From NCBI GenBank assembly GCA_002490835.1, contig DKUU01000007.1:89151-153150 (forward strand): DNA of 64,000 bases, in the 5' to 3' direction. The first letter of the stretch is position 1. Each line of letters starts with the position of its first letter. The DNA comes from Lachnospiraceae bacterium UBA7196. GTDB lineage: Bacteria > Bacillota > Clostridia > Lachnospirales > Lachnospiraceae. The notes below the pieces were generated by a model. That model worked only from the letters and a program-made list of their open reading frames with translations. It was not told the DNA's origin and searched no databases. Below, in pieces: positions 1-7,872 of the stretch. The position numbers and the translations under genes are program-made.

Positions 1-183
1 CAGAACGCATTTAACAAAGAATATATTCAGGTGCTCGATTTGTATGTCTATACGCTTTCCACTGTAAAGGGCGGTTATCCTCTCTCGGTTGCGGTGAGCA
101 TGTTAAAGAGCGTTGTCAGCGTCATTCTTCTGGTGGTAGCAAATGGTATATCAAAGCTGACCAGAGGAGAGAGTTTCCTGTAA
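1..183 (+). CDS. Sugar ABC transporter permease (LplB type), C-terminal fragment
   Basis: The reading frame is open from the first base to TAA at 181-183 and gives the last 60 residues of a membrane protein. The end reads YPLSVAVSMLKSVVSVILLV and then a short basic tail, which is typical of the last membrane segment of LplB/YtcP-type binding-protein-dependent permeases. It lies directly before a second permease and a lipoprotein binding protein, the usual LplB-LplC-LplA order for importers of complex polysaccharide fragments. The gene is cut by the window edge, not broken. Its substrate cannot be read from the sequence. Confidence 0.8.
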   Translation, partial: QNAFNKEYIQVLDLYVYTLSTVKGGYPLSVAVSMLKSVVSVILLVVANGISKLTRGESFL

Positions 184-232
184 GGGCCATAAGTGTAAAA
201 CAAGCAATAAAACTGTGAAAGGCAAGAGTGCT

Positions 233-1159
233 ATGACTGAAATCCGTGTAAAGAAAAAGAAAATACATCAAAGTTTCGGCGACACAATGCTCAGTGTGTT
301 CTGCTATGTGTTCTTTGCCATCTGTGCGTTTTTGTGTCTGTATCCGTTTTACTACATATTCATCAATACGATCAGTGCAAATGATTTAAGCGCGCGCGGC
401 GATATCCTGTTTTGGCCAAAAGGCATACATTTTAAGAATTATAAGAGCGCCTTCGGGATTTCAGGTCTGTTTCAGGCGGCGAAAATTTCCGTAATGAGGA
501 CTGTTATCGGAACAATCGGAACGGTGAGCGCTTCCGCATTTCTGGGATTTATGTTCTCGCAGGAAAAGATGTGGCACAGAAAACTGTGGTATCGCATCGT
601 CATTGCAACGATGTATTTCAACGCGGGAATCATTCCATGGTTTTTGACGATGCAGACTTTACACCTTACGAATAATTTCTGGGGTTTTGTGCTTCCCGCA
701 ATCGTATCTCCGTTCCACATTGTGCTGACGAAGACCTTCGTGGAATCGATTCCGAAGGAACTGCAGGAGGCGGCAGAGATTGACGGGGCAGGGATTATGA
801 CGGTTTTCTTTAAGGTAATGCTGCCGGTCATAAAGCCGATCATGGCTACGGTCGCGATCTTCGCGGCGGTGAACCAGTGGAATGCGTTTCAGGATGCCCT
901 GCTTTTGATTACTTCGAATACGAAGCTGTACCCGTTACAGTTGGTACTATATAATTATCTGAATCAGGCCAGTTCCATCAAGGCTCTGGCAAATACCAGC
1001 AGTTCCAGTTCGCTGGCGGCCGCAGCGGCGACGACGCAGACGGCGACCAGCATCCGCATGACGATCACCGTCATCGTGGTGCTGCCGATCATGATGGTTT
1101 ATCCGTTCTTCCAGAAATACTTTGTAAAGGGTATCATGATCGGTGCGGTCAAGGGGTAG
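233..1159 (+). CDS. Carbohydrate ABC transporter permease (LplC/YtcP type)
   Basis: Inner-membrane permease of about 308 residues that would pair with the preceding permease. A membrane segment lies near residues 20-42. The cytoplasmic EAA loop, EAAEIDGAG...LP, lies near 179-199 and is the contact for the ATPase subunit. Family members have six membrane spans and about 290-310 residues, so the length is normal. ATG 233 is preferred because AAAGG lies about 10 bases upstream; a GTG at 215 is in frame but has no ribosome binding site. An Ala/Ser/Thr-rich stretch near residues 250-270 is unusual for the family and probably a periplasmic loop. No ATPase gene is present here; members of this class usually share a genomically distant MsmK-like ATPase. 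Confidence 0.9.
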   Translation: MTEIRVKKKKIHQSFGDTMLSVFCYVFFAICAFLCLYPFYYIFINTISANDLSARGDILFWPKGIHFKNYKSAFGISGLFQAAKISVMRTVIGTIGTVSASAFLGFMFSQEKMWHRKLWYRIVIATMYFNAGIIPWFLTMQTLHLTNNFWGFVLPAIVSPFHIVLTKTFVESIPKELQEAAEIDGAGIMTVFFKVMLPVIKPIMATVAIFAAVNQWNAFQDALLLITSNTKLYPLQLVLYNYLNQASSIKALANTSSSSSLAAAAATTQTATSIRMTITVIVVLPIMMVYPFFQKYFVKGIMIGAVKG

Positions 1160-1195
1160 ACGTCTTGCGGGGCGGAATGAGGATTATTTTGTGAT

Positions 1196-1216
1196 AAACG
1201 GAAATAGCTTCCGTTT
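1196..1216 (+). promoter_or_regulatory. Intercistronic hairpin before the binding-protein gene
   Basis: AAACGGAA (1196-1203) and TTCCGTTT (1209-1216) form a perfect 8-bp stem with a 5-base loop in the gap between the permease and the binding-protein gene. No T run follows, so it looks like an RNA processing or stabilising element, not a terminator. Such hairpins often let the binding protein accumulate above its permeases; that role is inferred. Confidence 0.45.
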
Positions 1217-1248
1217 ACATATTTAAACTATCAAAAAGGAGGAAATTC

Positions 1249-3048
1249 ATGAAAAAGCGTATTTTGGCAACAGTTCTGGCCACAGTGCTTACCTGTTCCA
1301 TGGTTCTTAGCGGCTGTGGCGGCGGGTCCGGTACAACGGATCAGCCAGCAACAAACGGCACAGATGATGCCGCAACAACAACGGATACAGCGCCTGCGGA
1401 TACCAGCGGTGGGGACGCGGCGGCACCTGCAGCAAACCACGACGAAGCACTTACTTTGGAAATGTATAACGTGGCGGCAAACTATCAGGGTGAGCAGACC
1501 GGTTGGTTTGGTAAGATCTTGAAGGATAAATTCAATATTACCATAAACATTATCGCGCCGCAGGTATCCGGCGACGGTGAGGGTCTGTATGCGACAAGAA
1601 CAGCGTCCGGTAATCTGGGCGACATGGTTCTGCTCGACAATGGACTCTTGCAGGAATGTGTGGAAAGCGGTCTGATCGCTGACATAAGCGCAGAGATTAA
1701 GAATTACCCGAACCTGATGAAGTATTGGGAGCAGATCGAGAAGTTCAATAAGGGTATTGGAGACGGAACCGGCATCTACGGGATTCCCACCGAGATGAAC
1801 ACCAACGGTCCTACGGCATACATGGCTGAGACAGTTTCTTCCATGCCCAGAATCCCTTGGGATTTCTACACAGAGCTTGGCAGACCTGAACTGAATACCT
1901 TAGACGACCTGATCAATGTGCTGGCTGAAATGCAGAAGGCGCATCCCGAGAATGCAGACGGGAAAAAGGCTTACGGCATGACCCTTTGGAAAGACTGGGA
2001 TGGTGGCGGCGAGCAGGTTACCATTGAGAACGTTAACCAGCTCACCAAATGGTATGGTCAGGAAGTAAACGGCTCCGTTCTGATCGGTTCCGATAATACC
2101 ATCATGCCTCTGACAGATAAGAACGGCGCATACTACAAGATGCTGAAGTTCTTCTACGATGCAAATCAGGCTGGTATCGTTGATCCGGACTCCGCCACAC
2201 AGGAGTGGGGTGATGCCTGCGATAAGATGCAGACGAAGAGAACCTACCTTGTATGGAATAACTGGATGCTGGGCTTCACAAACAATCCTGAGAGAGGTGA
2301 GGCCGGTGCAAACTATATGGGTATGCCCATTAAGGATATGCAGGTGTTCCAGACGTCTGACTACTACTATGGCAGCGGCCGTGTATTCGGTATCGGCTCC
2401 GGTGTCAGCGATGATGTGAAGGCCCGCATTCTGGAGTACTATGACTGGCTGGCATCTCCGGAAGGTGCTACCACACAGCATATCGGTACGGAAGGCATTA
2501 TTTATACTGTTGGTGAAGATGGAAAGTACACATTGACAGAAGACGGTTATAACAGATTTAATTCCGAGATCATGATTCCGGAAGATCAGGGTGGCGGTAA
2601 CTGGACAGACGGTAACAATCAGGTGAACCAGTGGATCGTTGCAAGTGTTGAGACGAACCCTGTTACAGGCGAGACCTACGGCAGTGACCTTTGGGCTTCT
2701 TATCTTGAGAAGAACAACACCAAGACTGCTAAGGAGTGGAGAGAATTGTATGACGGTAAGCAGAACGAGGTTGAGTATCTGAAGGATACGGGCATGATGA
2801 ACATCGTTCCCAGCCTGAATCTCTCTTTGGCAGTTGATACAAGTGATATCAGTATGTCCCGCGGTTCGTGCAGATCTATCATCTGTGATGCTTCCTGGCA
2901 GGCAATCTTCGCAAAGTCTGAAGCAGAGTTCGATGCTATCTGGGATGATATGGTAACTAAGGTTGAAGGTAATGGCTGGGCAGATCTGGTAGCGTATGAT
3001 ACTGCGAAGTATCAGCCGGTCATCGACGGCAGAAAAGCAGCGCAGTAA
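1249..3048 (+). CDS. Extracellular solute-binding lipoprotein (LplA type)
   Basis: Sugar-binding lipoprotein of 599 residues, anchored outside the cell membrane, that feeds the two permeases upstream. The signal peptide (residues 1-22) ends in a lipobox with Cys23 (VLSGC). A low-complexity Gly/Thr/Ala/Asp linker follows to about residue 65. The rest is a large two-lobe fold of the LplA class, which is longer (500-600 residues) than ordinary MalE-like proteins. The ribosome binding site AAGGAGG ends about 8 bases before the ATG. The ligand cannot be told from sequence; relatives bind oligosaccharides or polygalacturonate fragments. A hairpin before the gene and a terminator after it make it the last gene of the operon. 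Confidence 0.92.
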   Translation: MKKRILATVLATVLTCSMVLSGCGGGSGTTDQPATNGTDDAATTTDTAPADTSGGDAAAPAANHDEALTLEMYNVAANYQGEQTGWFGKILKDKFNITINIIAPQVSGDGEGLYATRTASGNLGDMVLLDNGLLQECVESGLIADISAEIKNYPNLMKYWEQIEKFNKGIGDGTGIYGIPTEMNTNGPTAYMAETVSSMPRIPWDFYTELGRPELNTLDDLINVLAEMQKAHPENADGKKAYGMTLWKDWDGGGEQVTIENVNQLTKWYGQEVNGSVLIGSDNTIMPLTDKNGAYYKMLKFFYDANQAGIVDPDSATQEWGDACDKMQTKRTYLVWNNWMLGFTNNPERGEAGANYMGMPIKDMQVFQTSDYYYGSGRVFGIGSGVSDDVKARILEYYDWLASPEGATTQHIGTEGIIYTVGEDGKYTLTEDGYNRFNSEIMIPEDQGGGNWTDGNNQVNQWIVASVETNPVTGETYGSDLWASYLEKNNTKTAKEWRELYDGKQNEVEYLKDTGMMNIVPSLNLSLAVDTSDISMSRGSCRSIICDASWQAIFAKSEAEFDAIWDDMVTKVEGNGWADLVAYDTAKYQPVIDGRKAAQ

Positions 3049-3085
3049 GGCGTAAGCTGCATAGTTTTAAACAGAGATTTCATAG

Positions 3086-3122
3086 AAAAGAGGCTGAAGA
3101 ATTTTTCTTTGGCCTCTTTTTT
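3086..3122 (+). terminator. Rho-independent terminator after the sugar importer operon
   Basis: AAAAGAGGC (3086-3094) pairs with GCCTCTTTT (3112-3120) around a 17-base loop, and the descending arm runs into a T tract. It lies 38 bases after the binding-protein stop codon. Confidence 0.85.
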
Positions 3123-3172
3123 GCTGTATAATAGAATAAGATGAGAAAAGGAAAAGACTTTTTAATATATTA

Positions 3173-3217
3173 CCCTGCGTCAGGGCTTGCTCGTGACGCT
3201 GCGTCATATGCTATTTT
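3173..3217 (+). promoter_or_regulatory. MerR-type promoter with 19-bp spacer and palindromic operator
   Basis: TTGCTC (3187-3192) and TATTTT (3212-3217) are separated by 19 bases. This over-long spacer is the hallmark of promoters activated by MerR-family DNA twisting. The spacer holds the perfect palindrome TGACGC-T-GCGTCA (3194-3206). A second palindrome, CCCTG-CGT-CAGGG (3173-3185), overlaps the -35 side and shares the CTGCGTCA half site. The MerR gene begins 24 bases downstream, so autoregulation is likely. Confidence 0.6.
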
Positions 3218-3240
3218 TGGCATGAAGGAGGTGAAAAGCT

Positions 3241-3969
3241 GTGTCCAAATACACGACAGGAGAGGTCGCGAAGCTCTGCGGCGTGACGGTGAGGACCGTT
3301 CAATATTATGACAGCCGCGGCATCCTTGTCCCGACGGAACTTTCGGAGGGTGGCAGACGCCTGTATTCGGAAGATGATTTAGGGAAAATGAGGATCATCT
3401 GCTTCCTGCGGGAACTTGGGCTTCCAATCAACGCGATTTCCCAGATCCTTTCAGAAGAGGATCCGGGCAGTGTGATTTCATTGTTACTAGAGCAGCAGGA
3501 ACAGGATCTGAAAGAGGAGATAGGCGAGCGGCAGGAAAAGTTGGAAAAACTGGAAACCTTAAGGCATGAGCTGAAAAGCGTAGAGACGGTCTCTGTCGAA
3601 TCCATTGGGGACATAGCCTATATCATGTCAAATAGGAAAAAACTAAAAAGGATTCACGCGAATTTGCTGATCGGCGGTATTCCGATTACTATTTTGCAAT
3701 GGGTCAGCATTGTGCTGTGGATCACAAAAGGCTTGTGGCAGTTGTTTGTGTTATGGCTGGTTCTTTCCATTCCATTCGCAATCCTGCTCTCAAAGTATTA
3801 TTTTGGCCATGTGGCCTACATCTGTCCGCAGTGTCACAGTGTTTTTCGACCAACATTCAAAGAAGCATTATGGGCAAAACATACGCCTGCGACCAGAAAA
3901 CTGACGTGTACGGACTGCGGTCATCGCGGGTCCTGTGTGGAAGTGGCGAGAGAGGAGGCGGAAGATTGA
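3241..3969 (+). CDS. MerR-family transcriptional regulator with membrane and zinc-ribbon-like C terminus
   Basis: Regulator of 242 residues. Residues 2-70 are a MerR winged helix (YTTGEVAKLCGVTVRTVQYY...RRLYSEDDL) followed by a dimerising helix near 80-120 rich in Glu and Lys. Two hydrophobic segments near 145-185 suggest membrane attachment. The tail carries two CxxC pairs (CPQC and CTDC) that could bind a metal or stabilise a ribbon. It starts at GTG 3241, with AAGGAGGTG 8 bases upstream. Its own promoter holds a MerR-type operator. The CPBP protease gene follows with its start 24 bases after this stop, so the two are co-transcribed. The inducer is unknown; membrane anchoring hints at envelope or membrane-active-compound sensing. 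Confidence 0.85.
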   Translation: MSKYTTGEVAKLCGVTVRTVQYYDSRGILVPTELSEGGRRLYSEDDLGKMRIICFLRELGLPINAISQILSEEDPGSVISLLLEQQEQDLKEEIGERQEKLEKLETLRHELKSVETVSVESIGDIAYIMSNRKKLKRIHANLLIGGIPITILQWVSIVLWITKGLWQLFVLWLVLSIPFAILLSKYYFGHVAYICPQCHSVFRPTFKEALWAKHTPATRKLTCTDCGHRGSCVEVAREEAED

Positions 3970-3992
3970 AAAATAAGTCTATGGAGGAAATC

Positions 3993-4922
3993 ATGGATAA
4001 GGCAGAAATGGATAGAGTTGAAAGGAAGCAGGCGCAGGTAGCATATGATAGGGCGAAGACAGGGAAGTATCTCTTATGGACATTCGGGATTGCATGGGTG
4101 ATGCAGGCAGGCGTGGCGTTTTTGTATCGCGGCGGGCTGTCCGTCATCGGGCGGATGATGGCACAAATGCTCATGGCGCTGATGATGTTTGTGCCGATGC
4201 TAGGCGTGCTGCTTTCCGGGAACCGACTTGCGGGAATGGGCTGGAAACCGCATATCAGGGGGAAGATAAAACCGCTTTTGATGGCGTGGTTTTTCCCGGC
4301 GATCCTGACTGCGATCGGTGCTGCCATTTATTTCGCTGTTTTTTCGGAGCATTTCGATGTGAGCGGTGCGTATCTGATAAATATTGGTGGGGAGGCGGCT
4401 CTTGCGCAGTTGGAAGCGCAGGGGATTTCCTATGCGCAGTATATTTTGATTTCTGTCGTCAGCTGTCTGACTTATGCGCCGCTTATCAATATGTTTCCGG
4501 CAGTCGGAGAAGAAGCGGGATGGCGGGGATTTTTATATCCGCAGTTAAAGGCGAAATACGGCAAAAAGAAGGGCTGGCTGATCGGCGGCGTGATCTGGGG
4601 AATGTGGCATTGGCCGCTCATGGCGCTGATCGGTTATGAATACGGGACGGATTATATCGGTTTCCCGGTCGTCGGAATACTGCTCTTTTGCATCTTCACG
4701 ATTGCGGCGGGCATTGCCTGTGACTGGCTGTATGAGAAAAGCGGTCTGATCTGGGCGCCGGCTATTTTCCACGGCGCGATCAATGCGGCAGCTACGGTTC
4801 CCGTTGCCGTCTGTCTGAGTAATACGGGTTCCGCGATCCTGCTGGGGCCTGCGCCGATTGGGGTGATCGCGGGACTGCCGCTCATGATCTTTGCGGGCAT
4901 CCTGTTTTATAAGTCTGAATAA
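3993..4922 (+). CDS. CPBP family intramembrane metalloprotease
   Basis: Integral membrane protein of 309 residues related to CAAX prenyl proteases and bacteriocin self-immunity proteins. Motif 1, EEAGWRGF, has the paired glutamates at about 173-174 and Arg178. The second conserved motif is GMWHWP near 195, and HGAIN near 260 supplies the last metal ligand. Several membrane segments flank these. ATG 3993 is chosen because GGAGG lies 5 bases upstream; ATG 3981 and upstream in-frame codons lack a good site. The gene is cotranscribed with the MerR regulator. Substrates of bacterial CPBP proteins are mostly unknown; a role in envelope stress or peptide immunity is inference. Confidence 0.88.
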   Translation: MDKAEMDRVERKQAQVAYDRAKTGKYLLWTFGIAWVMQAGVAFLYRGGLSVIGRMMAQMLMALMMFVPMLGVLLSGNRLAGMGWKPHIRGKIKPLLMAWFFPAILTAIGAAIYFAVFSEHFDVSGAYLINIGGEAALAQLEAQGISYAQYILISVVSCLTYAPLINMFPAVGEEAGWRGFLYPQLKAKYGKKKGWLIGGVIWGMWHWPLMALIGYEYGTDYIGFPVVGILLFCIFTIAAGIACDWLYEKSGLIWAPAIFHGAINAAATVPVAVCLSNTGSAILLGPAPIGVIAGLPLMIFAGILFYKSE

Positions 4923-4950
4923 AGGGCAGGTAATGCGCGGGAACGCGGGA

Positions 4951-4979
4951 TTGTAAAGGCGGTCCTTTTCTGCTATAAT
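4951..4979 (+). promoter_or_regulatory. Housekeeping-type promoter for the esterase lipoprotein
   Basis: TTGTAA (4951-4956) and TATAAT (4974-4979) are separated by 17 bases. The next start codon is 38 bases after the -10 box. Confidence 0.7.
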
Positions 4980-5017
4980 TTGAAGGTGATTTGAACGTGA
5001 AATGGAGGAAGCACGAA

Positions 5018-6220
5018 ATGAGCAGAAGGAGATGGACCACCTTTCTTTTATTGTCAGCGGCGCTTATGGGATTGTCTGTTGGCTGCGGCACGGCGGCGGA
5101 GCCTGCAAACAGCAGCGCTTATAATGCTGAAAGCAATGAAGGCGCTGCCGGGTCGGAGACTGATAAAGATAATGAAACAGAAGCGGCAGGCGGGACTGGG
5201 GAAACGGTTGAAACGGTAGAATCAAAAGAAGCAGAAGATGTAAAAGAAACGGAGCGTGAGGATATGCAGGACACACAGAAGGATGGTATCGCGGAGGCAA
5301 TCAAACAGGAGACGGCGGAGGTGGAACTTGAGACGGACGACTCGCAGGATGCAGGCGAGACGGAAGGAGAGCCGACAGCCGAGATCAGCGAACTCATTCC
5401 GACCAAGTATTCGTCGCGGAGATTCAAACAATGCGGGACCATCGAGCATATCACTTATCCCAGCTATGATTATTTCGGAGACGGATCTGCGCTGGAAAAG
5501 CCCGCCAATGTCTATCTTCCCTACGGTTACGACGAGACGAAGCAGTATAACGTCCTCTATCTGATGCACGGTATCGGCGGTGACGAAAACGAGTGGGGCA
5601 TGGTTGGAAATACCTCTCAGATCAAGATGATCATGGATAATCTCATTTTTAACGGCGATATTGAGCCTTTTATCGTGGTGACGCCTAACGGCCGCTCAGG
5701 GGCTGATTTTGCCAATAAAAGCTCTGATTATAATTCTTTCTATGAGTTTGGAAAGGAACTTAGAAACGACCTGATCCCTTATATCGAGAGTCATTATGCG
5801 ACCTATGGAAAAGCGGGAGAAGCAGACTATGATATGAAGGCAGACAGGGAACACAGGGCAATGGCAGGGCTGTCTATGGGCGGCATGCAGACCATCAATA
5901 TCGGCATGTGCGAATGTCTGGACATCATAGGCTGGTTTGGCGCGTTCTCCGCGGCGCCGACATCCTATCCGGCGGCGGATGTCGTCAAAAAGATCGATGA
6001 GCAGTTTCCGGACGAGGAGATCAAATATTTTTATAATATCTGCGGGACCAACGATACGATCGCCTATCAGAGTTCGTCTACGGCGGCAAAAAAACTTCCG
6101 CAGCTGAGCGACAGATTTCAGGATGGCGAAAATTATATGTGGCAGGAACTAAAAGGCGGACACGATTTTCATATCTGGTATCTCGGCTTCTACAATTTTG
6201 CGCAAATCGTATTTGAGTAG
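5018..6220 (+). CDS. Secreted esterase lipoprotein, carbohydrate esterase family 1-like
   Basis: Predicted extracellular alpha/beta-hydrolase of 401 residues, similar to the esterase domain of xylanase Z and feruloyl/acetyl-xylan esterases. A lipoprotein signal peptide ends in GLSVGC. A Glu/Thr/Asp-rich linker runs to about residue 130. The catalytic domain shows NVYLPYGYDETKQYNVLYL, the nucleophile elbow GLSMGG (Ser near 286) and a terminal histidine in GGHDFH (near 382). ATG 5018 is preferred, because GGAGG lies 9 bases upstream; the in-frame TTG at 4991 has none. It has its own promoter. It may act on feruloyl or acetyl groups of plant polysaccharide, but the substrate is not visible from sequence. 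Confidence 0.85.
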   Translation: MSRRRWTTFLLLSAALMGLSVGCGTAAEPANSSAYNAESNEGAAGSETDKDNETEAAGGTGETVETVESKEAEDVKETEREDMQDTQKDGIAEAIKQETAEVELETDDSQDAGETEGEPTAEISELIPTKYSSRRFKQCGTIEHITYPSYDYFGDGSALEKPANVYLPYGYDETKQYNVLYLMHGIGGDENEWGMVGNTSQIKMIMDNLIFNGDIEPFIVVTPNGRSGADFANKSSDYNSFYEFGKELRNDLIPYIESHYATYGKAGEADYDMKADREHRAMAGLSMGGMQTINIGMCECLDIIGWFGAFSAAPTSYPAADVVKKIDEQFPDEEIKYFYNICGTNDTIAYQSSSTAAKKLPQLSDRFQDGENYMWQELKGGHDFHIWYLGFYNFAQIVFE

Positions 6221-6246
6221 TGTGAGAAGATTTATGGAGGATACGT

Positions 6247-6960
6247 ATGAAAATCGCCATAGTGGATGACGAGGCGGACGAACAGGAGATTCTGGCTAAA
6301 TATATTCGGGAATGGGCAGAGGCAAAGAAGGAGCTGGTGGAATTTGTGTGTTTTGCCAGCAGCGAAGCCTTCCTTTTTTCGTGGGAGGATGATAAAGATT
6401 ATGCGCTGCTCATCCTTGATATTGAAATGAGTGGGATCAGCGGTCTGGAACTGGCAAAAAAGATACGGCTGCAGGATGAGCACATTCCCATTCTATTTGT
6501 CACGGGGTATGATGAATATATGCAGTACGGCTATGACGTGGCGGCGCTTCACTATCTGCTCAAGCCGGTGCACAAGGAAAAATTGTTTCAGGTCCTTGAT
6601 AAACTTGGGGAGCGGGAAGAAAGCAGAATAAACCTCATTGTAAGTGCGGGAAATGAGGTGCGGCGGTTCCCTTTTCACACGGTTTTTTATGTGGAGGCGG
6701 ATGGACACGGCAGTATCCTGCACACGGCGGATGAAGCGGTCTGCGTGAGGGAATCTTTTGGGGAGATCGAAAAGCAGTTACTTTCCATGGAGGAAGCAGC
6801 GAAATGCCACCGGGCTTATCTGGTGAATCTGCGCTATGTTTCCGCCATCCGAAGCGCCGAGTTGATCCTGGATCACGGTGAAAAACTGCCGATCGCCAGA
6901 AGCCGCATGAAGAGTGTGCAGTCTGCGTTTTTGCGTTATTATAAAGACAGACGAGGTTGA
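6247..6960 (+). CDS. LytTR-family response regulator
   Basis: Cytoplasmic regulator of 237 residues. An N-terminal receiver domain carries the acidic pocket DDE at 7-9, phosphoacceptor Asp58 in LLILDIEMSG and Lys near 108 (LLKPV). A C-terminal LytTR DNA-binding domain occupies about 135-235 (VFYVEADGHGSILHT...CHRAYLVNLRYV). GGAGG precedes the ATG. The partner histidine kinase follows after 60 bases. The pair lies upstream of a heterodimeric ABC exporter, which is a plausible target. No peptide pheromone gene (agrD-like) or AgrB-like processing protease is visible nearby. Confidence 0.93.
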   Translation: MKIAIVDDEADEQEILAKYIREWAEAKKELVEFVCFASSEAFLFSWEDDKDYALLILDIEMSGISGLELAKKIRLQDEHIPILFVTGYDEYMQYGYDVAALHYLLKPVHKEKLFQVLDKLGEREESRINLIVSAGNEVRRFPFHTVFYVEADGHGSILHTADEAVCVRESFGEIEKQLLSMEEAAKCHRAYLVNLRYVSAIRSAELILDHGEKLPIARSRMKSVQSAFLRYYKDRRG

Positions 6961-7020
6961 TGATAGATAATACGAATCTCAGTAAAGTCGTGATAAAGCA
7001 GAGCAGAAATGGAGAAGAAT

Positions 7021-7746
7021 ATGGGGTTGGCAATTGCTGTGGGTATAGCGGCGGTCGTTTTGGTGAACGCCGGGCTGTGGATTTTTTGGATGCCTTGGTA
7101 TGTAAATCGGAAAATCAGCCGCTTTCAGAATGAGTTAGTGGACAGGCACTATGCCGAGGTCGAGACGATGTACCGCAAAATGCGCGGCTGGCGGCATGAT
7201 TACCATAATCATATTCAGGTGTTAAAGGCGCATATGGAATTTGCGCGCTATGAGGAAGCGAAGCAGTATCTGACGATGTTAAACGATGATCTGAGCACTG
7301 TGGATACCGTGATTAAGACCGGAAATGTAATGGTGGATGCCATCTTAAACAGCAAGCTTACGATGATAAGGGAGCGGGAAATTCAGGTGGATGCGACCGC
7401 GATCGTGCCGCAGGACGTTCCTTTTTCCGGAATCGATCTGTCTGTCCTGATCGGGAACCTTCTGGATAACGCCATGGAAGCCTGTGCGCAGGTGGTCAAT
7501 AAGGACGAGCGGTTTATCCGGATCTATATTGATATCGTCAAAAAACAGCTCTACATTTCCGTCACCAATTCCATGGAAGGGAGAGCGAGGAAGAAGGGGT
7601 TACAGTATCTTTCGACCAAGGCAGGGCTGCACGGGTTCGGGCTGATCCGCATCGACAGGATCGCCTCGAAGTACGGCGGATTTATCAACAGGCAGAATGA
7701 GGAGGGCGTGTTTGCGACGGAGGTCATGCTGCCACTTGTAAGTTGA
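7021..7746 (+). CDS. GHKL-domain sensor histidine kinase (AgrC-like, short)
   Basis: Histidine kinase of about 241 residues, partner of the preceding LytTR regulator. It has a single N-terminal membrane segment (about 1-26), a dimerisation helix with the phosphorylated histidine in RHDYHNH (59-64), and a GHKL ATPase domain with the N box GNLLDNAMEAC and the G box GLHGFGL. It is much shorter than AgrC because the six-span sensor is absent, so it may sense through the membrane or a partner. ATG 7021 has GGAG 6 bases upstream; ATG 7009 is the alternative and has no clear site. A strong terminator follows the gene. Confidence 0.88.
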   Translation: MGLAIAVGIAAVVLVNAGLWIFWMPWYVNRKISRFQNELVDRHYAEVETMYRKMRGWRHDYHNHIQVLKAHMEFARYEEAKQYLTMLNDDLSTVDTVIKTGNVMVDAILNSKLTMIREREIQVDATAIVPQDVPFSGIDLSVLIGNLLDNAMEACAQVVNKDERFIRIYIDIVKKQLYISVTNSMEGRARKKGLQYLSTKAGLHGFGLIRIDRIASKYGGFINRQNEEGVFATEVMLPLVS

Positions 7747-7750
7747 TTAG

Positions 7751-7800
7751 AATGCAATTCATGCGCGTGGGGATACCGTTCGTGCAGAATTGCATTTTTT
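7751..7800 (+). terminator. Terminator after the first LytTR/GHKL operon
   Basis: AATGCAATTC (7751-7760) and GAATTGCATT (7787-7796) form a perfect 10-bp stem with a 26-base loop, ending in a T run. It separates the two-component genes from the ABC exporter genes. Confidence 0.75.
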
Positions 7801-7872
7801 GTTTCGCCATTGTAATAAAATGGGACTGTGAGTTTCGCAAATGACAAATGATAGAAAAAAGTGAGGAAACGT

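Noticed and set aside
3699..3992. Upstream extension of the CPBP protease frame
   Set aside because: The extension overlaps the MerR gene in another frame; the GGAGG-preceded ATG at 3993 fits family length.
6247..7746. An agr-type quorum-sensing locus
   Set aside because: The regulator and kinase are AgrA/AgrC-like, but no AgrB protease or AgrD peptide gene is present near any of the three LytTR pairs.
7801..7843. Two GTTTCGC motifs 31 bases apart before the ABC exporter genes, as a possible regulator site
   Set aside because: The repeat is only seven bases, the spacing is longer than in the other candidate sites and no -10 box could be placed with confidence.
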